Below, piece by piece: positions 58,354-64,000 of a stretch of 64,000 nucleotides of DNA. The stretch is taken from NCBI GenBank assembly GCA_934454435.1, contig CAKSGA010000001.1:1-64000 (forward strand). Reading direction: 5' to 3'. The translations under genes were made by a program, and so were the position numbers. How positions within the stretch are numbered: the stretch's first letter is position 1; every line of letters begins with the position of its first letter. Under the pieces are notes generated by a model, which was not told where the DNA came from, made no database searches, and saw nothing but the letters and a program-made list of their open reading frames with translations. The stretch comes from an uncultured Oscillospiraceae bacterium. GTDB lineage: Bacteria; Bacillota; Clostridia; Oscillospirales; Ruminococcaceae.

Positions 58354-60681
58354 TCAGGCGATCTCAGCCTCGACTGTATCCACCGAAGCTAACACACAGT
58401 CGTTCAGCAGCTCTTCTGCGAGATCGTCGTACTTGGCAGGGATATAGTACATCCAGGAGTCGCCTGCCATGTCACCGAAATACTCATCAACACTTGAAAA
58501 GTCCGTGACCACGATACGGTAGCTGCCCTCAACGTAATACCTTGAAGCCGCCGCCATCAGTTTCTTAAAGCGCTCGTCATTTCTATCCGGGCAGCCAAAA
58601 GTATAGCTGAGGCTGTCCTCATTGAACGTGTAATGATCAGAGTATTCGCTTTTCAGCTCCTCAATGCTTATGCCTTCCTTTGCCGCAAGCATGAACTCCA
58701 GGGGATTGCCTGCAAATTCATGCTCCCCGCTGTCCACTTTCTCAATGAAGGCAATACTGCAAGTGTTCCTGAAGGACTCACCGACAATGTCTATACCATG
58801 CTGGCGGAACAGCTCCAGAGTGTTCTCCATCCATGAGTAAACAATTATATAATCACTGGTGGTGTTATCCGGATGTGCGAGGTCTGCCGTACGGATCTCA
58901 AGGTTATAGGAATCAAGACCCTCGACGCCTTTCAGGCTGTCATAGCTTATTCCTGCGAAATCGCTCTTAACTGCGGTTATGAGCTCCTCGGGAGTAATGC
59001 CGGCATTCTTGTAGGTAACATCGTTGTAATATACGCTTGTGATCTTTTTATTCCCGGGATTTGTAAGCAGGGTATGATCGTATTTTATCAGATACCAGCG
59101 CTCCGGAGTCACCACGGTGTTCATGATTTGTTCAAACACATCGTCAGACACCCAGTAGCTTCTGCTGACATACTCGCCGCTTGACAGGGTATAGGAAACA
59201 GAAACATAGTTTCTTCCGTCAGAGGGTCCTTTCTTGGGAACAAGGCGGTGAACCTCAACGGCAGCTTCTATCTGTTCCCTGGACCTGGAATATACATTCA
59301 CATAGTCGAGCTGATCAACGCCGTGATCGTCCTTTGCCAGATCAAGTTCTACCATGACGACACTGTCAGGGTCAGGTACATAGTCGGCAGCACCGAAGCC
59401 CCTGGAAAACGCCAGCAGCGCAGAAATACCCACGCATACCGCCAGCGTGCCCGCCCACTTTGCAAGCGTGATGTGAAACCTCCGGAAGTTCCTGCCGCTG
59501 ATAAGGTTCATGATGATATAACCGATAAACGTCAGCACCACAAGCCAGATAACGACGCTCGTAATATTTATCGAAAAGCTGTAAAGCGTGTCCTTATCCC
59601 TGTTAAGCAGTGAAGAGAAGATCATACCGCAGAACGGCAGGGAAAGTGCGAATATCAGCACGCCGGGGATTATCAGGTCGATGACCTTGAACACATAGGG
59701 CATGCCCACACGCTCGCTGCGGCGCTTCTTTATCAGGAAATAAGCCGCTGCAAAGAACACGATGGTCAGTATCAGCGCCGGTATGAAAAGCTGCGCACGG
59801 AACATAGGCATATTCATAAGCTCGGAGCCGTCTGCAAAATAGCCGGATACAACGGCAACGGAAAGGAACGTCATAAGCAGCATTCCAAGCGGCGAGGTAT
59901 ATGAAACGCCGAAGTACTCCGTTACGCCGGAAAACAGGGAGATATTGTTGTCGTTTACGCCGTAAACTCCGCTTGCGATAAGGCTCTGCGCCAGCATGTG
60001 GATAACCGGGATAGCTATATTGACGAGCACCGGATAAATGAACGCCTCCGCCTTTCTTCCGCAGACTGACAGAATGAGCAGGCTCAGCCCTATCTGCATG
60101 ATGCAGGAGTACAGCCCGGTGAACATACACTGCACTACGACCCTGTATATCGTGTCGAAACTATAATCACCGTTTGACGCTGAGTCAAGCCCGCAGGTAT
60201 ACAGCATCACGATCCCTATGAGTATAGCCGCAAGGTGGGGCAGAATGCTGGTGGTGAACACTGCCGCAAGGTCGCCGAAATAGCGTGTGTTGTGGCTGAC
60301 CGGCAGCGACATGTCCATATCGACATAGGTCTTGTCATAAAGGTAACGGAAGCTGCGCAGCGTGCTGATGAACGTGAACACGAACAGCGCCACCAGGCAG
60401 ATACCGCCTATCACTGCAATCCCGATAAAGGTCTGAGTGATGCCGGATACCCTGTCAGCGAGCTCCTGCCGCTGTATTTCCGGCGCCCCTATCTGAACCA
60501 GACGGTTCCATTCCCTTGCGCCGGAGCACAGCGGATAGAGCACCGCACCCGCCGCCGGATAAGACAGCAGCGCAAGAATGCAGCTCATGATGAACTGCGG
60601 TCTCAGCATGCGCAGCTTGTTGAGATAATACGGGCGGAAATTGTGGAACACCGCCTTATTTTCCGAGCTTTGAGCTGTCAT
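58354..60681 (-). CDS. ABC transporter permease with large soluble domain (YtrC/D-like)
   Basis: The 775-residue protein has about eight membrane segments in the first 400 residues, then a C-terminal extracytoplasmic-looking region of about 350 residues with mixed alpha/beta content (possibly the DUF6449-type tail). I start at ATG 60681 with GGAGGTG upstream; the longer reading lies antisense to nothing and lacks a site. It overlaps the ATPase gene by 26 nt. Such GntR-ABC sets are often induced by cell-wall-active agents, as in the ytr operon of Bacillus. Substrate unknown. Confidence 0.85.
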   Translation of the reverse strand: MTAQSSENKAVFHNFRPYYLNKLRMLRPQFIMSCILALLSYPAAGAVLYPLCSGAREWNRLVQIGAPEIQRQELADRVSGITQTFIGIAVIGGICLVALFVFTFISTLRSFRYLYDKTYVDMDMSLPVSHNTRYFGDLAAVFTTSILPHLAAILIGIVMLYTCGLDSASNGDYSFDTIYRVVVQCMFTGLYSCIMQIGLSLLILSVCGRKAEAFIYPVLVNIAIPVIHMLAQSLIASGVYGVNDNNISLFSGVTEYFGVSYTSPLGMLLMTFLSVAVVSGYFADGSELMNMPMFRAQLFIPALILTIVFFAAAYFLIKKRRSERVGMPYVFKVIDLIIPGVLIFALSLPFCGMIFSSLLNRDKDTLYSFSINITSVVIWLVVLTFIGYIIMNLISGRNFRRFHITLAKWAGTLAVCVGISALLAFSRGFGAADYVPDPDSVVMVELDLAKDDHGVDQLDYVNVYSRSREQIEAAVEVHRLVPKKGPSDGRNYVSVSYTLSSGEYVSRSYWVSDDVFEQIMNTVVTPERWYLIKYDHTLLTNPGNKKITSVYYNDVTYKNAGITPEELITAVKSDFAGISYDSLKGVEGLDSYNLEIRTADLAHPDNTTSDYIIVYSWMENTLELFRQHGIDIVGESFRNTCSIAFIEKVDSGEHEFAGNPLEFMLAAKEGISIEELKSEYSDHYTFNEDSLSYTFGCPDRNDERFKKLMAAASRYYVEGSYRIVVTDFSSVDEYFGDMAGDSWMYYIPAKYDDLAEELLNDCVLASVDTVEAEIA

Positions 60682-61561
60682 AGCCGAGCACCTCCATTTC
60701 GTAAACGAATATTTCTTCCAGGGACAGCGGGACCTCGTCATACAGCTTGGGGGAAAGCTTCTCCACCGCCGCACGCACCTTTTCCCGGTCGCCCCGGGCT
60801 ATTATGTGGACTACGCTGCCGTTTGCCTCCATGTGGAGTATCTCCACGCCCTCTGCAGCAAGCTGGTCCTTGGTCACGGGCTGGCCGAAGGCGGTCTGTA
60901 TCTTGAACACGCTGCCCTTTACGCTGTCGAGCTCACGGTCGAACACGACCTTGCCATCATGCAGAAGTCCCACACGGTCGCAGAACTCATCGATCTCGCC
61001 AAGGTTATGCGAGCTGAAAATAACTGTCAGCCCCGTGTCCATCATGGCGTCTATAAGCATCTGCTTGACTATTATGCGCATCGTGGGGTCAAGTCCGTCG
61101 AACGCTTCGTCAAGGAACAGGTACGGAGTTCTGCACGCAATGCCGCAGATGACCGCCGCCTGACGCTTCATGCCCTTTGAGAACGTATTCAGACGCTTCT
61201 TCATCGGCAGGTTCAGCGCAGAGTACAGCTTTTCCCACAGGGAATCGTCAAAGCTGCCGTAGAAGCTCCTGTAGTACTTCTTCATCTCTGCAAGGGTCAT
61301 GCTGTTGAACTGTACCGTTTCGTCATTTATGAAGAACACCTTTTCCTTTACCAGGGCGTTGTCGTAAACTTCCTCCCCGTCTATGCGGACTTCGCCGCCG
61401 CTCAGCCTGTAAATTCCGGACAGCGCTCTCAGCAGCGTGGATTTTCCTGCGCCGTTCGAGCCGAGAAGTCCGTAGGCGCAGCCTTCCGGAATTGTCATTG
61501 AAATGCCGTCAAGTGCGTTTTTATCCTCGAAGCGCATAACGGCGTTTTTTACCTCGATCAT
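60656..61561 (-). CDS. ABC transporter ATP-binding protein (YtrB-like)
   Basis: The 301-residue ATPase has Walker A SNGAGKSTLL at about 35-44, the signature region NTFSKGMKRQ, and Walker B YLFLDEAFDGLDP. It lacks membrane segments and pairs with the overlapping permease. A short C-terminal regulatory region follows. Its ATG overlaps the end of the gntR-type gene by 4 nt (ATGA). Function is inferred from the operon. Confidence 0.94.
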   Translation of the reverse strand: MIEVKNAVMRFEDKNALDGISMTIPEGCAYGLLGSNGAGKSTLLRALSGIYRLSGGEVRIDGEEVYDNALVKEKVFFINDETVQFNSMTLAEMKKYYRSFYGSFDDSLWEKLYSALNLPMKKRLNTFSKGMKRQAAVICGIACRTPYLFLDEAFDGLDPTMRIIVKQMLIDAMMDTGLTVIFSSHNLGEIDEFCDRVGLLHDGKVVFDRELDSVKGSVFKIQTAFGQPVTKDQLAAEGVEILHMEANGSVVHIIARGDREKVRAAVEKLSPKLYDEVPLSLEEIFVYEMEVLGYDSSKLGK

Positions 61562-61938
61562 GTATTACCACCCTTCCCATCGCTCCAGATATCGTCTGTG
61601 AGCTTTTCTATCTGTCCCCGTGGGACCCCGGCATGGAACGCCGACCTGAGTTCCTGCTCTATCCGTCTGGCAGCCTCGGCACGAAGTGCGTCCGCAGCGT
61701 TATCCGCCGCCGAAACATAGCTCCCCTTTGCCGGAACGGAATGTATCAGCCCTGCCTGTTCAAGCTGGGCGTACGCTTTCTGCACCGTGTTGGGGTTTAT
61801 CCCGAACTGCTTTGCGACCTCACGCACCGCCGGCAGCTTTTCCTCCGGCTTCAGCTCTCCATTGGAGATAAGCCTGGAGATACCACTGTACAGCTGTTCA
61901 TAGATCGGCTGTTTGCCCTCCAGCCGTATATTCAGCAT
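61558..61938 (-). CDS. GntR-family regulator, YtrA subfamily
   Basis: The 126-residue product has an N-terminal winged helix-turn-helix (KLPAVREVAKQFGINPNTVQKAYAQLEQAGLI, DNA-contact core VREVAKQFGINPNTVQKAY) and only a short C-terminal helix pair, the YtrA subfamily pattern. It probably represses its own operon through the 15-bp inverted repeat at 61972-62015. Start ATG 61938 has AGGAGG upstream. Confidence 0.93.
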   Translation of the reverse strand: MLNIRLEGKQPIYEQLYSGISRLISNGELKPEEKLPAVREVAKQFGINPNTVQKAYAQLEQAGLIHSVPAKGSYVSAADNAADALRAEAARRIEQELRSAFHAGVPRGQIEKLTDDIWSDGKGGNT

Positions 61939-61971
61939 TATCTTTCCTCCTTTCAGAATTCCAGATGTTAG

Positions 61972-62015
61972 TGTATTATCTGTGTTGGTACAGTTATTAT
62001 AACACAGTTAATACA
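61972..62015 (-). promoter_or_regulatory. Operator of the GntR-ABC operon (inverted repeat)
   Basis: Half-sites TGTATTATCTGTGTT (61972-61986) and AACACAGTTAATACA (62001-62015) are complementary at 14 of 15 positions, with a 14-nt spacer. They span the -10 box, so binding would block transcription. Confidence 0.8.
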
Positions 62016-62024
62016 GTTTGTCAA
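61996..62024 (-). promoter_or_regulatory. Consensus sigma-A promoter of GntR-ABC operon
   Basis: Minus strand TTGACA (62024-62019), 17-nt spacer, TATAAT (62001-61996). Both boxes are perfect consensus, fitting a promoter held down by a repressor. Confidence 0.9.
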
Positions 62025-62066
62025 TAGGTAAATGTGTTTTTTGCAAAAAAATATACAAAAACGTAG

Positions 62067-62086
62067 GGGAGGGGCTTGCCCCTCCC
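62067..62086. repeat. GC-rich hairpin (GGGAGGGGC/GCCCCTCCC)
   Basis: A 9-bp perfect inverted repeat with a TT loop, in the gap before the GntR promoter; minus strand continues CTACGTTTTTG, so it can act as a second terminator for the HD-GYP gene. Confidence 0.6.
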
Positions 62087-62115
62087 GCTCCCCCACGGAC
62101 AACTGTATAAAGAAA

Positions 62116-62135
62116 GGGCGGATACAGGTCCGCCC
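62116..62135 (-). terminator. Terminator of HD-GYP gene
   Basis: Minus strand GGGCGGA / TCCGCCC stem (7 bp, 6-nt loop) followed by TTTCTTTAT, about 50 nt past the stop codon. Confidence 0.75.
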
Positions 62136-62184
62136 CTACAATTTATTATCTCCACCGTGCGAAACATGATACATCAATTCCGGT

Positions 62185-62787
62185 TCATTCCTTACCGTAG
62201 GTATGCTCCACGATGCTCCAGTTATCCAGCATAGCCTTTGCAATGACAGGGTCGTACATCAGGCCTGCGTTCCTCTCTATCTCCTCCCGGACTTTTTCCA
62301 GCGGCATTGCGCTGCGGTATGCACGGCTGCTCGCCATGGCGTCTATCGAATCGCACACGGCGATTATCCTGGAGCCCACCGGTATCTCCTCGCCCTTTGC
62401 GCCGAACGGGTAGCCCTTTCCGTCGAACCTCTCGTGATGGTGCAGTATTATCGCCGCTATCCGGTCGAACTTCTGGCAGCCGGACAGGATATCGGCGCCT
62501 ATCTTCGGATGCTGCTTCATCAGCTCCCATTCCTCGTCATTGAGCTTCCCGGGCTTCAGCAGGACCTTGTCCGGTATTCCTATCTTTCCGATATCGTGGA
62601 GATGTCCGGCAATATGTATCTCACGGGTCATGTCATGGGAAAGCCCGAGTACATGGCACAGCTCGCACGCCATGTCGCTTACCCGGCGTGAATGGTTCCC
62701 TGTGTACGGGTCACGGGCGTCAAGGGCGGAGATTATACAGTCAACGAGGTCATGCTCCTCATAATTAGTTTCACAGTCGCAGTTCAT
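62185..62787 (-). CDS. HD-GYP domain phosphodiesterase
   Basis: The 200-residue product is a stand-alone HD-GYP domain. It has HSRRVSDMA, the HD pair in GHLHDIGKIGIPD, and HHERFDGKGYP, the GYP motif. HD-GYP enzymes break down c-di-GMP to pGpG or GMP in the cytoplasm. No sensor domain is fused, so activity may depend on partners or expression. It has a nearby TTGACT/TATTAT promoter. Its location near the flagellar locus and the presence of a GGDEF-EAL protein fit c-di-GMP control of motility, which is inferred. Confidence 0.92.
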   Translation of the reverse strand: MNCDCETNYEEHDLVDCIISALDARDPYTGNHSRRVSDMACELCHVLGLSHDMTREIHIAGHLHDIGKIGIPDKVLLKPGKLNDEEWELMKQHPKIGADILSGCQKFDRIAAIILHHHERFDGKGYPFGAKGEEIPVGSRIIAVCDSIDAMASSRAYRSAMPLEKVREEIERNAGLMYDPVIAKAMLDNWSIVEHTYGKE

Positions 62788-62832
62788 ACATCGTGCTCCT
62801 TTCAGACGTTAGGTATTTCTAACTCTGCTACT

Positions 62833-62861
62833 ATAATAAACCTTTTTATCCAAAAAGTCAA
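62833..62861 (-). promoter_or_regulatory. Predicted promoter of HD-GYP gene
   Basis: Minus strand TTGACT (62861-62856), 17-nt spacer, TATTAT (62838-62833). Confidence 0.66.
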
Positions 62862-62872
62862 GCCCATAAAAA

Positions 62873-62894
62873 CGGGACCCGTTCCAGGATCCCG
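62873..62894 (-). terminator. Terminator of ppa-maf unit
   Basis: Minus strand CGGGATCC / GGGTCCCG stem with one mismatch region and a short loop, followed by TTTTTATGG, about 15 nt past the maf stop codon. Confidence 0.82.
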
Positions 62895-62907
62895 ATTTTA
62901 TAACTTC

Positions 62908-63480
62908 TCAGCAAACTTCCAGCTCCCTCAGACGCCGCAGAAGCTCGCCTGCCGGAAGCCCCATAACGTTGTAATAGTCACCGCTGATACGTCTGACAAG
63001 CAGCGCTCCCCTGCCCTGTATGCCGTAGGACCCCGCCTTGTCCATAGGGTCGCCGGTGGCGACATAGTCGGATATCTCCTGCTCCGTCAGCGGGAAGAAC
63101 TCCACCAGAGTTTCCTCAGCGAACGAGACCGCCTGCCTGCCGTAAACTATCTTTACACCGGTAAACACGCTGTGCTCCCTGCCTGAGAGTTTTCGCAGCA
63201 TTTCCGCCGCATGCTCCGGGCTGCGGGGCTTTCCGAGTATCTCGCCGTCTATCGCAACCACCGTATCCGCCGCTATGACCGCTTCGGGAATGACCACAGC
63301 CCCCGGAAACTCACGCTCCGCGACCTCTGCGGCTTTCTGTGCAGAGAGCGCAAGTACAGCGTCCCTGGGAGAAATACCCTCCGGAAGCAGCTCATCGCCC
63401 TGCGCCGGGACGACCCGGAACTCCGGAGTTATCAGCGACAGCAGCTCCCGGCGCCTCGGGGACTGGCTTGCAAGTATCAT
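62908..63480 (-). CDS. maf: Maf-family nucleotide pyrophosphatase
   Basis: The 190-residue product starts MILASQSPRRRELL, the Maf signature, and has AADTVVAIDGEILGKP and KAGSYGIQGRGALLV further on. Maf proteins hydrolyse non-canonical NTPs such as dTTP/UTP analogues and have been linked to septum inhibition. I start at ATG 63480 (AAAGGGAG upstream); it overlaps the ppa stop codon in an ATGA arrangement, so they are coupled. Confidence 0.95.
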   Translation of the reverse strand: MILASQSPRRRELLSLITPEFRVVPAQGDELLPEGISPRDAVLALSAQKAAEVAEREFPGAVVIPEAVIAADTVVAIDGEILGKPRSPEHAAEMLRKLSGREHSVFTGVKIVYGRQAVSFAEETLVEFFPLTEQEISDYVATGDPMDKAGSYGIQGRGALLVRRISGDYYNVMGLPAGELLRRLRELEVC

Positions 63481-64000
63481 GACTTCGCTCCCTTTACCTT
63501 GTGCTCGGGCTTGTACGGGTGGAGCGGTGCGTAGATGTCGTTGTAGTTCTTTATGCACTGCTTGATGACCTCTACTGCCTGCTTCTGTCCCATCACCTCG
63601 TTGACCGCAGTAGCCTTGCCCTCAAGCTGCTTGTACACGGAGAAAAAGTGACGCATTTCCTCGAATATGTGGCTGGGGAGCGCCTCAATGCCACGGTATG
63701 CGTTATAGTTCGGATCCTCGAACGGGATAGCGATGATCTTCTCATCGTTCTTGCCGTTATCCAGCATGGTGATAACGCCGATAGGGTAGCACTGTACCAG
63801 CACCAGCGGGTCTATAGGCTCATTGCAGAGGACCAGCACGTCCAGCGGGTCGCCGTCGTCAGCCAGCGTACGGGGTATGAAGCCATAGTTTGCCGGGTAG
63901 TGGGTAGAGGTGTAGAGTATTCTGTCCAGCACGATAAGTCCGGTCTGCTTGTCGAGCTCGTACTTCTTCTTGCTGCCCTTTTCTATTTCAATGACCGCCA
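63477..64000 (-). CDS. ppa: Inorganic pyrophosphatase, family I (5' end beyond window)
   Basis: The visible 174 residues include EIEKGSKKKYELDKQTG, YPANYGFIPRT, and DGDPLDVLVL, all family I pyrophosphatase motifs with the metal-binding aspartates. The start codon is past the right edge; only a few residues should be missing. It hydrolyses pyrophosphate to drive biosynthesis. Its stop overlaps the maf start. Confidence 0.95.
   Translation of the reverse strand, partial: AVIEIEKGSKKKYELDKQTGLIVLDRILYTSTHYPANYGFIPRTLADDGDPLDVLVLCNEPIDPLVLVQCYPIGVITMLDNGKNDEKIIAIPFEDPNYNAYRGIEALPSHIFEEMRHFFSVYKQLEGKATAVNEVMGQKQAVEVIKQCIKNYNDIYAPLHPYKPEHKVKGAKS

Overview
The window looks like chromosome from a motile, anaerobic Firmicute of the class Clostridia. 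A Ruminococcus-like member of the Oscillospirales is my best guess. This is inferred from gene content: a SCIFF ranthipeptide precursor with its radical-SAM maturase, glycogen phosphorylase plus an intracellular GH13 enzyme, a FliY-type motor switch, a CheC/CheD/CheY adaptation set, and Clostridia-like domain fusions. The DNA is moderately GC-rich. I found no rRNA, tRNA, CRISPR array, phage or transposase gene.

Layout. (1) 1-5395, minus strand: a compact gene string of a small tail-anchored protein, hinT, holA, a TOPRIM/RNase M5-like protein, an MBOAT O-acyltransferase, its DHHW partner, and a SecA-like ATPase cut by the left edge. (2) 5515-9846, minus: alaS and galT; a divergent AraC-type regulator follows at 10009-10860. 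(3) 10906-14613, minus: a very large soluble protein joining a LacI-type sensor, GGDEF, EAL and a C-terminal beta-helix. (4) 14938-22752, plus: an AGCS amino-acid/Na+ symporter; a 1288-residue fusion of a polyprenyl-phosphate sugar transferase with an O-antigen ligase/polymerase; a HisJ-type phosphatase; and a family-4 glycosyltransferase whose leader contains a palindromic repeat. (5) 22984-31355: a conserved unknown protein, an HtrA-type protease, the SCIFF pair, a GH13 enzyme and glgP. (6) 31639-57956, minus: a flagellar/chemotaxis locus of 30 reading frames from flgB to cheD. (7) 58354-61938, minus: a GntR/ABC-transporter operon with a clear operator. (8) 62185-64000, minus: an HD-GYP phosphodiesterase, maf, and ppa cut by the right edge.

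How the genes fit together. The flagellar locus runs flgB-flgC-fliE-fliF-fliG-fliH-fliI-fliJ-fliK-flgD-(flagellar operon protein)-flgE-flbD-motA-motB-fliM-fliY-cheY-fliO-fliP-fliQ-fliR-flhB-flhA-sigma28-flgF/G-flgG-cheC(two parts)-cheD. It supplies rod, hook, export gate, switch, stators and the adaptation phosphatases. It lacks fliL, flhF, flhG, cheA, cheW, cheB, cheR and flagellin, which must lie elsewhere or be absent. Internal promoters and one terminator-like hairpin suggest sub-units within it. Two c-di-GMP enzymes (GGDEF-EAL and HD-GYP) lie either side and could link carbon status to motility; that link is inference. GalT, the GH13 enzyme and GlgP indicate galactose and glycogen/maltodextrin metabolism.

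The most unusual items are the LacI/GGDEF/EAL/beta-helix protein, two modular palindromic elements sharing about 19-bp terminal inverted repeats, a structured element sitting exactly at the glgP stop codon with an 8-bp flanking duplication, the sugar-transferase/Wzy fusion with an internal ribosome-binding site, and a cheC gene split into two overlapping frames.
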